Of a stretch of 64,000 bases of DNA, positions 33,110-40,990 are shown piece by piece. A program made the translations under genes and the position numbers. The stretch covers positions 2,914,001 to 2,978,000 of the forward strand of contig NZ_JAGINU010000001.1 of NCBI RefSeq assembly GCF_017876315.1, in the 5' to 3' direction. This DNA is from Pseudonocardia parietis. Lineage in GTDB: Bacteria; Actinomycetota; Actinomycetes; Mycobacteriales; Pseudonocardiaceae. The notes beneath the pieces are model-generated. The model was not told the DNA's origin. It was given only the letters and a program-made list of their open reading frames with translations, and made no database searches. Each line of letters starts with the position of its first letter. The stretch's first letter is position 1.

Positions 33110-33865
33110 ATGGGACGACTGCGGGACAAGACGGCGCTGATCACCGGCGGGGAGAGCGGGATCGGGCTGGCCACCGCCCGCCGGTTCGTCGAGGAGGGCG
33201 CTCGTGTCTTCCTCGTCGGTCTGGACGAGGGACGGCTGAAGGAGGCGGTCTCCGAGCTGGGTGCGGCCGCCGGGTACGCGGTCGCCGACGTCACCGACGA
33301 GGATGCGGTGATCGCCGCCTCCGACGCCGCGATCGGCGCGTTCGGCACGCTCGACGTGCTGTTCTCCAACGCGGGCATCTCCGGGGCGGTGACCGGGATC
33401 GAGGACTACCCGTCGGAGACGTTCGCCCGCACGCTGGCCGTGCACGTCACCGGTGCGTTCCACGTGATCAAGCACGGGCTGCCGCGGATGCACGACGGCG
33501 GCAGCATCGTGATCACCTCCAGCGTCGTCGGCCTGATCGGCTTCGGCGGGCTGTGTGGCTACATCGCGGCCAAGCACGCCCAGGTCGGCCTCATGCGGGC
33601 GATCGCCACCGAGGTCGCGCCCCGCCGGATCCGGGTCAACTCGCTGCATCCCGGGCCGACGTCCACGGCGTTCCAGGACGAGATCGAGATGGCCGCGACC
33701 GGTCTGTCCCGGGAGGCGGCCGCGGCGGCGTTCGACGAGCTGCTGCCGCTGCGACGGCACGCCCGGCCGGGGGAGATCGCCGACGCCGTCGTCTACCTGG
33801 CCTCGGACGAGAGCGCGTTCGTCACCCGCACCACCCTGGCCGTCGACGGCGGGTTGGCCGGTTGA
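33110..33865 (+). CDS. Short-chain dehydrogenase/reductase
   Basis: 251 residues, classical SDR. The cofactor site is ALITGGESGIGLATARRF, with Asp/Glu features after strand beta-2 that favour NAD(H) weakly. The active site is Asn in LFSNAGISG, Ser in IVITSSVVG and Tyr-x3-Lys in CGYIAAKHAQ. The C-terminus holds RVNSLHPGPTSTAF and LASDESAFVTRTTLAVDGG. The substrate is unknown. ATG 33110 has GAGGAGG 6 nt upstream. It follows the LAL regulator after 103 bp on the same strand and ends 9 bp from the convergent membrane-protein gene. Confidence 0.9.
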   Translation: MGRLRDKTALITGGESGIGLATARRFVEEGARVFLVGLDEGRLKEAVSELGAAAGYAVADVTDEDAVIAASDAAIGAFGTLDVLFSNAGISGAVTGIEDYPSETFARTLAVHVTGAFHVIKHGLPRMHDGGSIVITSSVVGLIGFGGLCGYIAAKHAQVGLMRAIATEVAPRRIRVNSLHPGPTSTAFQDEIEMAATGLSREAAAAAFDELLPLRRHARPGEIADAVVYLASDESAFVTRTTLAVDGGLAG

Positions 33866-33874
33866 CCGTCGTGG

Positions 33875-34396
33875 CTATGCCGGGCCCGGCCGTCGCGTGG
33901 GCGCGGCCGGCTGCCTGGCCGTACCGCCGAGCTGCCGGATCAGGCCGACCCACCAGACGACCGTGAAGGCGATGACCGTCGGGTTCTTCACCATCAGCAC
34001 CACGGCCAGGTAGGTCGGACCCCAGGCCGGTGGCAGCAGTGCGGCCCCGCCCCGCTCCACGGCCACGTCGAACAGCAGGAACGCCGCGCAGAGCAGGAGG
34101 CCCTGGTACGCCAGCGAGACCGGGTGCCGGGACACGAACCCCCGGGCGGTCGACCACCGCAGCCGGACGCCCCGCATCGCCGTCCGCCAGACGACCACCA
34201 CCAGGGCGATCCGGGCCAGAGCCACCACGACCTCCGACGCCGAAGCGACGGCGTCCGGAATCTCGCCGGACCAGTTCACCACCACGAACCGCTGGATCGA
34301 CCCCACCAGGGACAGCCCGACCACGGGCTTCCAGTGCCGCACGAAGAACCGCGCGGCCCAGCGCGGTACCGACAACGCGAGTCGCCACTCCGACAT
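33875..34396 (-). CDS. Membrane protein, function unknown
   Basis: 173 residues with four hydrophobic segments: KPVVGLSLVGSIQRFVVV, VVVALARIALVVVVWRT, SLAYQGLLLCAAFLLFDVA and PTVIAFTVVWWVGLIRQ. Charged loops carry Arg/Trp motifs (RGVRLRWSTARGF). The C-terminus is a short Pro/Arg tail. ATG 34396 has AAAGGA 5-6 nt upstream. It is divergent from the MarR gene across 63 bp that holds three CTGAA/TTCAG elements, so it is probably the direct regulatory target of that MarR protein. Its actual activity cannot be told; a small transporter is possible. Confidence 0.7.
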   Translation of the reverse strand: MSEWRLALSVPRWAARFFVRHWKPVVGLSLVGSIQRFVVVNWSGEIPDAVASASEVVVALARIALVVVVWRTAMRGVRLRWSTARGFVSRHPVSLAYQGLLLCAAFLLFDVAVERGGAALLPPAWGPTYLAVVLMVKNPTVIAFTVVWWVGLIRQLGGTARQPAAPTRRPGPA

Positions 34397-34405
34397 GGCA
34401 ATCCT

Positions 34406-34433
34406 TTCAGCAAGCTGAAGCAATTTCGTTCAG
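34406..34433. promoter_or_regulatory. Candidate MarR operator in the divergent promoter region
   Basis: TTCAGC-AA-GCTGAA (34406-34419) is a perfect dyad; its right half CTGAA (34415-34419) pairs again with TTCAG at 34429-34433. Three half-sites thus lie in 28 bp, 10 bp before the membrane-protein start and 27 bp before the MarR start. Confidence 0.55.
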
Positions 34434-34459
34434 AGTAGTGAAATATCGGGTGCGGTAAA

Positions 34460-34912
34460 GTGATTTCCGTGGAAGCAACGGATGCAGGTCGGCGGCTGAG
34501 CACGGCCGTGGCGGCGTTCCACGAGGCCGTCGGCGCGCACCTGGGCGTGACCGCGGTGGACCAGCGGGCGTACGCGATCGTCGCGGGGGACGGGCCGATG
34601 CCGGCCGGGGAGCTGGCCCGGCGGCTGAACCTGACGCCGGGGGCGGTGACCGGGGTGGCCGACCGGCTGGAGCGGGCGGGGCTGCTCCAGCGCGCTCCCG
34701 ACCGGGCCGACCGCCGCCGCGTGCTGCTGAGCGCGGAGCCCGGCGCGTACGGCGAACTCTTCGCCGGGCTCGGCGCGGCGATGTCAGAGATGACGGCCCG
34801 CTACACCCCCGGGGAACAGGCGGTCGTCGCCGACTGGGTGGCGCGCACGGTCGGGATCCTGCAGGAGCAGACCCGCGTGCTCGTCGACCGCCTGCCGGAA
34901 GACCCCGGATGA
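34460..34912 (+). CDS. MarR-family regulator
   Basis: 150 residues. The winged helix is PMPAGELARRLNLTPGAVTG, then VADRLERAGLLQRAPDRADR and RRRVLLSAEPG, with the typical Asp-Arg-Arg wing. Flanking helices form the dimer interface. The start is GTG 34460 or GTG 34469; both are close to an AT-rich promoter. It is divergent from the membrane-protein gene and 68 bp before rtcB on the same strand. It probably represses the membrane protein and itself, and rtcB may be read through from its promoter. The ligand is unknown. Confidence 0.88.
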   Translation: MISVEATDAGRRLSTAVAAFHEAVGAHLGVTAVDQRAYAIVAGDGPMPAGELARRLNLTPGAVTGVADRLERAGLLQRAPDRADRRRVLLSAEPGAYGELFAGLGAAMSEMTARYTPGEQAVVADWVARTVGILQEQTRVLVDRLPEDPG

Positions 34913-34980
34913 ATCCGGATGCCGGTCGGCTCCCGATCGGCGATCCTCGGTCTCGTCGAGATCGAGAAGGAGACACAGAC

Positions 34981-36186
34981 ATGTACACCCTCACCGGCAC
35001 CACGGCGCCGGTCCGCCTGTGGACGGACCCGGAGTCCGTCGAGCCCGGCGCGCTGACCCAGCTGCGCAACTGCGCGAACCTGCCGTGGACCCACGGTGTC
35101 GCCGTCATGCCGGACGTCCACCAGGGCTACGGCGCGACCGTCGGGTCGGTGGTCGCGATGCGCGACGCCGTGTCGCCCGGAGCCGTCGGCGTCGACATCG
35201 GTTGCGGGATGTCCGCGGTCCGCACCGACCTCACCGCGGCAGACTTGCCGGACTCGCTGGCCCGGGTGCGCGCGCAGGTCGAGCGGGACGTCCCGGTCGG
35301 CCGGGCCGGGCACCGCGAGGGTCCCGATCTGACGCGACTCGGTATCGACCGCCGTCACGACTGGGCGGGTTTCTGGGCCGGGTTCGAGCGGCTGCACCAC
35401 CTGCGCGACATGTCCTGGGCCGGCGAGGACAAGCTGCGTGCCAAGGCGCACCGGCAGCTCGGGTCGCTCGGATCCGGCAACCACTTCCTCGAGCTGTGCC
35501 TGGACGGCGACGACCGGGTCTGGCTGATGCTGCACTCCGGATCGCGGGGGATCGGCAACATCCTGGCGAACCTGCACATCGAGCGGGCCAAGGAGCTGCC
35601 GCACAACCAGGACCTGCCCGACCGTGACCTCGCGGTGTTCCTGTCCGGGACGCCGCAGATGGACGCCTACCGGGCCGACCTGTACTGGGCGCAGGAGTAC
35701 GCACGGCTCAACCGGTACGTGATGATGGAGCTGTTCCAGGCCGCACTGGCCCGTGGCCTGGGCCGCGCCGTCGCGTTCGAGCCCGAGGTGTCCTGCCACC
35801 ACAACTACGTGTCTGAGGAGACCTACGACGGCGTCGAGCTGATCGTGACCCGCAAGGGCGCGATCTCCACCGAGGGCGGGCGGAGGGGCATCATCCCGGG
35901 GTCGATGGGCACCGGCTCGTTCATCGTGTCGGGTCTGGCGAACCCGCAGGCCTACAGCTCGGCGTCGCACGGCGCGGGCCGGCGGATGTCGCGGGCGGCG
36001 GCGCGCCGGCAGTTCTCGGTGGCCGACCTGCAGGCGCAGACCGAGGGCGTCGAGTGCCGCAAGGACGCGGGTGTGATCGACGAGATCCCCGGCGCCTACA
36101 AGGATCTCGACACGGTCATGGCCCAGCAGACCGATCTCGTCCGGGTCGAGCACCGGCTCCGGACGGTCCTCTGCGTGAAGGGCTGA
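34981..36186 (+). CDS. rtcB: RtcB family RNA ligase
   Basis: 401 residues. RtcB joins RNA 2',3'-cyclic phosphate or 3'-phosphate ends to 5'-OH ends using GTP and Mn2+. Visible active-site elements are the metal Cys in VDIGCGMSAV, His residues in SLGSGNHFLEL, LMLHSGSRGIGN and EVSCHHNYV, and the guanylated His in SASHGAGRRMSR. The C-terminus YKDLDTVMAQQTDLVRV is conserved. Length matches bacterial stand-alone RtcB of the shorter type. No archease, rtcA or rtcR is present. ATG 34981 has AAGGAG 8 nt upstream. Possible roles are repair of nuclease-cut tRNA or rRNA, including damage by PIN toxins; the last part is inference. Confidence 0.93.
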   Translation: MYTLTGTTAPVRLWTDPESVEPGALTQLRNCANLPWTHGVAVMPDVHQGYGATVGSVVAMRDAVSPGAVGVDIGCGMSAVRTDLTAADLPDSLARVRAQVERDVPVGRAGHREGPDLTRLGIDRRHDWAGFWAGFERLHHLRDMSWAGEDKLRAKAHRQLGSLGSGNHFLELCLDGDDRVWLMLHSGSRGIGNILANLHIERAKELPHNQDLPDRDLAVFLSGTPQMDAYRADLYWAQEYARLNRYVMMELFQAALARGLGRAVAFEPEVSCHHNYVSEETYDGVELIVTRKGAISTEGGRRGIIPGSMGTGSFIVSGLANPQAYSSASHGAGRRMSRAAARRQFSVADLQAQTEGVECRKDAGVIDEIPGAYKDLDTVMAQQTDLVRVEHRLRTVLCVKG

Positions 36187-36392
36187 CCGACCGGGCGGTC
36201 CGTCCGCACACCAGCCGCAGGCCGAGCAGCGCACAGCCGAGCACGCCCGGCCAGCCGGTCCCCGACGTCGTCATGACGCGGCCTCCGTTCCCGGACCGAC
36301 GGTAGTGCCCCCGTCACGACGTGGGCCGGTTCGTCCCCGCCGTGCCGGGTAGGCGGATGCCCGTACCGGCCACGACACGGACGGGGAACCCG

Positions 36393-36878
36393 ATGGTGAC
36401 ACCGGCACCGCAGCGGTCCTGGCTGCGTTCGCGGCACGGGCGGAACGTGATCGCCGGCGTCCTGCTCGGGCTGGGCACGGTGGCCTTCGTGGACGAGGTC
36501 GTGTTCCACCAGCTGCTGCACTGGCACCACTTCTACGATCTCGCGACCACCGAGGTGGGCCTGGTCTCCGACGGCCTGTTCCACGCGTTCAGCTGGTTCG
36601 CCACGGTCGCCGGACTCCTGATGGTCGCCGCGCTGCGCCGGGAACACCTGTTCGCGGGCATGACCTGGACGGCCGGGCTGCTGACCGGAGCCGGGTTCTT
36701 CCAGCTGTACGACGGCGTGGTGCAGCACAAGCTGATGGGCCTGCACCAGATCCGGTACGACGTCGACCTGCTTCCCTACGACCTCACCTGGAACGTGATC
36801 GCCGCCGCGCTGCTCGTGGCCGGGATCGTGCTGTGGGTCGTGACCGCACGCCGCGACGCGCGCGCCGGAACCCGATGA
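36393..36878 (+). CDS. DUF2243 membrane protein
   Basis: 161 residues with four predicted helices. The family signature is FVDEVVFHQLLHWHHFYD, with clustered His, followed by LVSDGLFHAFSWFATVAGLL and LYDGVVQHKLMGLHQIRY. The conserved His and Asp residues suggest a metal site at the membrane face. ATG 36393 has GGGGAA upstream. The stop overlaps the next start by ATGA, so it forms an operon with the CtaG-like protein. The two families often occur together, which suggests a role linked to copper or cytochrome oxidase assembly. Confidence 0.88.
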   Translation: MVTPAPQRSWLRSRHGRNVIAGVLLGLGTVAFVDEVVFHQLLHWHHFYDLATTEVGLVSDGLFHAFSWFATVAGLLMVAALRREHLFAGMTWTAGLLTGAGFFQLYDGVVQHKLMGLHQIRYDVDLLPYDLTWNVIAAALLVAGIVLWVVTARRDARAGTR

Positions 36879-37663
36879 CGGCCGGCGGGCACCACCTGCC
36901 CGGTCCTGCTGTGGGCACGGTCGCACTCCTGGTGTGCGTGGTCTGCGGTCTCTACCTGCTCGGGGTGCTGCGGCTGCGCCGGCGCGGGATCTCGTGGCCA
37001 CCGGGGCGTGCCGTGTCGTGGATCCTCGGTGCCGGCACGGTCGGAGTGGCGCTCGCCGGACCGATCGCCCAGCGCGCGCACCACGACTTCGCCGGCCACA
37101 TGCTCGTGCACGTGCTGCTCGGCATGCTCGGGCCGCTGCTGATGGTGCTGGGCTCGCCGGTCGCCCTGGCGTTGCGCGTGTTGCCGGTGCGGGCGGCCCG
37201 TGCGGTCTCCCGGGTGCTCGGATCCGCCCCGGCGGCCGTGCTGACGAACCCCGTCGTCGCCGGCCTGCTGAACATCGGCGGGCTCTGGGTGCTCTACCGC
37301 ACCGGTCTCTACCAGGCGATGCACACCGATCCCGCCGTGCACGCGCTGGTCCACGCGCACGTGTTCGCCGCGGGGTACCTGTTCTCGTTCGCGGTCCTGG
37401 GCAGGCCCGATCCCGCGCCGCACCGCCCGGCGCCGCACTGGCGCGCGGCCGCGCTCGTCGGGGCGATCGCCGCGCACAACGTCCTCGCGAAGAGCCTCTA
37501 CGCCGACCCGCCCGCAGGTGTCCCGCCCGAGCAGGCGCAGGCCGGTGCGCAGCTCATGTACTACGCCGGTGCGCCGGTGGAACTCCTGCTGATCGTCCTG
37601 CTCTGCCGGTCCTGGCTGCTACCCCGCCGGGACCGGGGCCGCCGAGCGCCGCTCCCGGCCTGA
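36875..37663 (+). CDS. Cytochrome c oxidase assembly protein, CtaG/caa3-type-like
   Basis: 262 residues with about seven helices. Family motifs are HHDFAGHMLVHVLLGMLGPLL (His-rich, near the membrane surface), LGSPVALALRVLPVRAAR and HALVHAHVFAAGYLFSFAVLG, then AHNVLAKSLYA. It matches the caa3_CtaG family (PF09678) rather than the Cox11-type CtaG. It may deliver copper or assemble an oxidase; neither oxidase subunits nor copper regulators are in the window. Its start overlaps the DUF2243 stop (ATGA), so translation is coupled. Confidence 0.88.
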   Translation: MTAGGHHLPGPAVGTVALLVCVVCGLYLLGVLRLRRRGISWPPGRAVSWILGAGTVGVALAGPIAQRAHHDFAGHMLVHVLLGMLGPLLMVLGSPVALALRVLPVRAARAVSRVLGSAPAAVLTNPVVAGLLNIGGLWVLYRTGLYQAMHTDPAVHALVHAHVFAAGYLFSFAVLGRPDPAPHRPAPHWRAAALVGAIAAHNVLAKSLYADPPAGVPPEQAQAGAQLMYYAGAPVELLLIVLLCRSWLLPRRDRGRRAPLPA

Positions 37664-37689
37664 CCGGGCCCGGAACGGCGACTCGATGA

Positions 37690-38538
37690 TCAGCCGTCGA
37701 GCACGTCCCGCAACACCCCCGGGTGGTCGGTGATGATCCGGTCGACACCGGCGTCGATCATCCGGCGCATGTCCGGCTCCTCGTTCACGGTGTAGACGCC
37801 GGTCTGCATGCCGCGGGCGCGGACGGTGTCGACCAGGTCGGCGTCGGTGACCCGGAAGCTCGGGTTGATCTGCTCGACACCGGTCGCGACGGCGTCGTCG
37901 AGCTGGGCGCCGGTGGGGCGGGTCTCGAACAGCCATCCGGCGGGCACGTCGGGGGCGGCCTCGGCGAAGCGGCGCATCGCGTCGTGGTCGAACGACTGCA
38001 CCACGACACCGGGTCGCGGCGCGCCGAGCTCGGCGGCGACCTCCTTCTCGATGCCCGGGTACGTCGCGGGCTCCTTCAGCTCGATCAGCAGGCCGGCCCG
38101 GTCACCGGTGTGCTCGACGAACTCGGCGAAGGTCGGGATGCGCTCGCCGGCGAACCCGGGGCCGAACCAGGACCCGGCGTCGAGCTGCTTCAGCTCGGCG
38201 AGGGTGAAGCTGCCGGCCGGGTCGAGAGCACGGCCCGGGAAGACCTGCTCGACGTCGGTGGTGCGGGCGAGGGTGGCGTCGTGCAGCAGGACGAGATGGC
38301 CGTCCGCGGTGCGCTGGACGTCGATCTCGATCGAGTCGGCCTGCTGTTCGACGGCCTCGTCGACGGCCGCGAGGGTGTTCTCCGGGGCATCACCGGAGGC
38401 GCCGCGGTGCGCGACGACCTCGGTGCCGGTGCGGGTCTGCGCCGGTTCGGCGAGCGCGGCGGGGGAGAGGGCCACCACTGCGGCCGGGACGAGGGTCAGG
38501 GGGAGCAGCGTGCCGAGCAGGCGGCGCGTCAGGCGCAC
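37690..38538 (-). CDS. Secreted glycerophosphodiester phosphodiesterase
   Basis: 282 residues. A signal peptide (RRLLGTLLPLTLVPAAVVAL) ends in PAALA before EPAQT. The GDPD barrel shows VVAHRGASGDAPENTLAAVD (catalytic HRG and ENT), DSIEIDVQRTADGHLVLLHD (metal Glu/Asp and second His), LLIELKEP and VNEEPDMRRMIDAGVDRIIT. It hydrolyses glycerophosphodiesters from lipids or teichoic-acid-like polymers outside the cell. The start is GTG 38538 with GGAGG 8 nt upstream. It is convergent with the CtaG-like gene, 26 bp apart. Confidence 0.92.
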   Translation of the reverse strand: MRLTRRLLGTLLPLTLVPAAVVALSPAALAEPAQTRTGTEVVAHRGASGDAPENTLAAVDEAVEQQADSIEIDVQRTADGHLVLLHDATLARTTDVEQVFPGRALDPAGSFTLAELKQLDAGSWFGPGFAGERIPTFAEFVEHTGDRAGLLIELKEPATYPGIEKEVAAELGAPRPGVVVQSFDHDAMRRFAEAAPDVPAGWLFETRPTGAQLDDAVATGVEQINPSFRVTDADLVDTVRARGMQTGVYTVNEEPDMRRMIDAGVDRIITDHPGVLRDVLDG

Positions 38539-38682
38539 GGGGGGTACCTCCGGACGGGGGAACACGATCGTGGCCGACTCTGCGGGGCCGGTGCAACCGG
38601 CGGTTGGCGCGCGGGTGGCCGCACGGCGACGGGGGCCGGAACGCCTCGCGGCGAGGAGCGCGCGTGCCCGACCCGGCACTCC

Positions 38683-39492
38683 TCAGGGCCGCGCGGCCGC
38701 GGCGGTGAACGCCGGGAGGTAGCCGTGGGTGTAACCCCGCTCGTTCGGGTGGTAGACGGCCGGGGTCGTCGGCTGCGCGGGCGGGTTGATCCAGGGATCG
38801 GCGCTGCAGAGCCCGTGCCCGGCGAAGGTGTCGCGCACGTCGACGAACTGCCCGCGGAACCGCTGTGCGGCGTCGGCGAGCGAGGTGTTGAGCGTGTCGG
38901 CGGCCCGGTTGAGCGCCGCACGACGAGCGGCGTTCGGAACCCCCGCGACGTCGCAGGCGCCGGGCTCGAACAGCCGCGGGTAGCCGAGCACGACGATCTT
39001 TGCGTCGGGTGCCTGCAGCCGGGCACCGACGATCACCGAGATCAGCCCGCCGGGCGCGAACAGGCGGGCCACCCGCTCCCCGCCGCGGATGGCGCGGAAG
39101 CAGGTCTCGTCGTCGGGGGCGGTGCTGCAGGTGGCCATCACCGGGCCGAACCCGGTGTCGTTCCCGCCCACGGTGATCGTGACGAGCGTGGTGTCGGGCC
39201 CGACCGCGCGGACCTGCTTCGCGACGACCTCACCGCTGGTCGCGCCGCTGCAGGCGACGGAGGTGAACGACGCCGGGCCGTTCCGTGCCGCCCACAGCGC
39301 GGGGTAGGAGTCGTCGCTGCGGCGGCACGCGCCGCTCGCCGGGTCGGGGGTGGCGCCGACGCCGGCGGCATAGGAGTCCCCGAGTGCGACGTACCTCGTC
39401 ACCGCCTGGTCGCGTGCGGGGGCCGCGACCGCCGCCGGGGCGAGGACGACGACGAGGGCGCAGGCCAGCAGCGGGACGAGGAGTCGGCGCAC
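38683..39492 (-). CDS. Secreted SGNH/GDSL hydrolase
   Basis: About 269 residues. A signal peptide (RRLLVPLLACALVVVL) ends in AVAA. SGNH blocks are all present: VALGDSYAAGVGA (nucleophile Ser), CSGATSGEVV, ITVGGNDTGFG (Asn), and the catalytic Asp/His in VYHPNERGYTHGY. Four or more Cys (GACRRSDD, SVACSG, ATCSTAP, DETCF, GACDV, HGLCSADP) suggest disulphides, as in the Streptomyces SGNH lipases. Probable activity is an extracellular lipase or esterase. GTG 39492 is chosen because it opens the signal peptide; the ribosome binding site is weak. It lies 144 bp before the GDPD gene on the same strand. Confidence 0.9.
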   Translation of the reverse strand: MRRLLVPLLACALVVVLAPAAVAAPARDQAVTRYVALGDSYAAGVGATPDPASGACRRSDDSYPALWAARNGPASFTSVACSGATSGEVVAKQVRAVGPDTTLVTITVGGNDTGFGPVMATCSTAPDDETCFRAIRGGERVARLFAPGGLISVIVGARLQAPDAKIVVLGYPRLFEPGACDVAGVPNAARRAALNRAADTLNTSLADAAQRFRGQFVDVRDTFAGHGLCSADPWINPPAQPTTPAVYHPNERGYTHGYLPAFTAAAARP

Positions 39493-39802
39493 GAGGCTCA
39501 GCCAACCCGGGGTGCGGTGGTCCCGGCAAGCACGGTTCCGGGTGAGGGGTGCGCGACCTGCGGGCCCGGCTCGGCTCGCGCCGTCGGCTCCGACCACCCA
39601 GCGTGACCGCGCGCACATGCCGGCATCCGGCCGAACCACTCGCCCACCCGCCGTGCGCAGCCGTCATGGCAGGTCAGAGCGTTCTCCGGGAATAGTGCTG
39701 CCAGTGGTCCCTGCGGTGAACGGCAGGTTGCGCCCGCGCTCGTCACCGAGCGTCCGCTCACCGCCCGCCACGTCCCGGTGGTCTCGTGATCACTCATTCG
39801 TG

Positions 39803-39831
39803 TTTGCCGGCCGCGGGTGCCCGGTTAGCGT
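39803..39831 (+). promoter_or_regulatory. Putative promoter of the M23 peptidase gene
   Basis: TTTGCC (39803-39808), 17 nt, TAGCGT (39826-39831). The predicted transcription start, about 7 nt on, falls at 39838-39839, the first bases of the leader stem. Confidence 0.5.
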
Positions 39832-39837
39832 GGCTCT

Positions 39838-39925
39838 CAGATCACGGAACGGTTACGAACCGGACGCGGCCCGACCCCCGACGGGCTGCCCGCTCCCCAC
39901 GGGTTGTCCGCCGTTCCGAGATCTG
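39838..39925 (+). ncRNA. Structured 5' leader of the M23 gene (candidate riboregulator)
   Basis: A closing stem pairs 39838-39852 with 39911-39925 (14 of 15 positions; arms CAGATCACGGAACGG and CCGTTCCGAGATCTG). The 58-nt interior holds two further hairpins with arms GCCCG/CGGGC (8-nt loop) and CCCG/CGGG. The stem's 5' side begins at the predicted transcription start and its 3' side ends immediately before the Shine-Dalgarno GGAAGGA (39926-39932). In actinobacteria, cell-wall hydrolase genes of this kind are often behind c-di-AMP (ydaO) riboswitches, but I do not see that element's conserved blocks and this one is shorter. It may be a new structured leader or a thermosensor-like stem; unproven. 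Confidence 0.45.
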
Positions 39926-39936
39926 GAAGGAAGATC

Positions 39937-40983
39937 GTGGCACGGCATCGCTCCCCCCAGGGCCGAAGCGCGAGCCTCGGGCTCCTGTCACCGCAGTTCG
40001 CGGTGGCAGGGGTCGGAGGCCTGATCGGCGCGTTCCCGACCGGTCCGCACGTCCGGCGCGCCCGCACACCCGGGCACCCCGGGTACTCGGTCCCCTCCGG
40101 TTACTCGGTCCCGTCCGGCTCGTCCGGGTACTCCGGCTCGTCCGGCTCGTCCGACGAGGGTTCGCGCATCTCCGCGTCCACCCGGATCGCGGCCGCGGTC
40201 GTCGCCGTCGGCGGTATCGCCGGCGCCGCGCACGTGTCCGTCGGTTCCGGCGAGATCCCGTCCCCCGCGACCTGGTTCGACACCGGTTCGGTCGCCGCCT
40301 CGGCCGCGATCCCCGCGCCCCGGGCGCCGGTGGACGCCGTGCCGGCGTCGGCCCCGATCGCCGACTCGGCGACCATCGCCGCGCTGGCCACCCCGGCCGC
40401 CGCCGGCGGCTCGGTCGCCGCGCGGACCGTCACCGCCGGCGGCGGTGTCCACACCGGCGCGGCCGAGGCCGTGGAGGGCGCCGCGGCGTCGATCACGAAG
40501 GTGCAGGAGGCCGCCGCCGAGCGGGCCCGCGCCGCCGAGGCCGCCCGGGCCGCCGGCGCGACCGGGTCGCTGCAGTCCGCGTCCGCGTCCGCGGGCGGTG
40601 CGGTGTCGATCGTGTCCGGCCGGGTCACCTCCGGATTCGGCTCCCGCTGGGGCACCCAGCACGGGGGCCTGGACATCGCGGCCCCGATCGGCACCCCGAT
40701 CCACGTGCCGCTCGCCGGCACCGTGATCAGCTCCGGTTCGGCCAGCGGTTTCGGGATGTGGGTCCGGGTGAAGCACGACGACGGCACGATCACCGTCTAC
40801 GGCCACATCAACCGGTCGATGGTCGAGGTCGGGCAGAAGGTCGGAGCCGGTCAGCAGATCGCCGAGGTCGGCAACCGGGGCCAGTCCACCGGGCCGCACC
40901 TGCACATCGAGGTGATCGACCCGAGCGGGTCGAAGCTCAACCCGAAGCCGTGGCTGGACGCCAACGGGTTCAGCTACACCTGA
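39937..40983 (+). CDS. M23 family metallopeptidase (LytM-like)
   Basis: 348 residues. The C-terminal ~120 residues form the LytM domain: GSRWGTQHGGLDIAAPIGTP (zinc His and Asp), VYGHINRSMVEVGQKVGAGQ and GPHLHIEVIDP (HxH). The N-terminal part has a Ser/Gly/Tyr-Pro-rich segment with PSGYSVPSG-type repeats, a hydrophobic helix (RIAAAVVAVGGIAGAAHV) that serves as signal or anchor, and an Ala/Glu-rich helix before the domain. It should cut peptidoglycan cross-links or activate an amidase. GTG 39937 has GGAAGGA 4-5 nt upstream. Expression is probably controlled at the leader just before it. Confidence 0.92.
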   Translation: MARHRSPQGRSASLGLLSPQFAVAGVGGLIGAFPTGPHVRRARTPGHPGYSVPSGYSVPSGSSGYSGSSGSSDEGSRISASTRIAAAVVAVGGIAGAAHVSVGSGEIPSPATWFDTGSVAASAAIPAPRAPVDAVPASAPIADSATIAALATPAAAGGSVAARTVTAGGGVHTGAAEAVEGAAASITKVQEAAAERARAAEAARAAGATGSLQSASASAGGAVSIVSGRVTSGFGSRWGTQHGGLDIAAPIGTPIHVPLAGTVISSGSASGFGMWVRVKHDDGTITVYGHINRSMVEVGQKVGAGQQIAEVGNRGQSTGPHLHIEVIDPSGSKLNPKPWLDANGFSYT

Positions 40984-40990
40984 GCGCGCC

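Larger units (their letters stand above)
39493..39936. other. 444-bp divergent intergenic region before the M23 gene
   Basis: No gene is convincing here. The right half holds a promoter (TTTGCC 39803-39808, TAGCGT 39826-39831) and the structured leader 39838-39925. The left half (39493-39800) is GC-rich, serves as promoter region for the SGNH gene, and shows nothing else that I can support. Confidence 0.6.

Noticed and set aside
36115..36274. Short minus-strand frame at the end of rtcB with GGAGG 7 nt before ATG 36274 and a hydrophobic N-terminus
   Set aside because: It overlaps the rtcB 3' end, is about 52 codons, and its second half is the antisense of rtcB. The ribosome binding site alone is not enough.
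39841..39857. Direct repeat ATCACG-GAACG-GTTACG resembling an MtrA-type box upstream of the M23 gene
   Set aside because: It lies inside the predicted leader stem and downstream of the likely transcription start, so an activator site there is less plausible than RNA pairing.
39837..39930. c-di-AMP (ydaO) riboswitch before the M23 gene
   Set aside because: The conserved blocks of that class are not visible and the element is too short; kept only as an unclassified structured leader.
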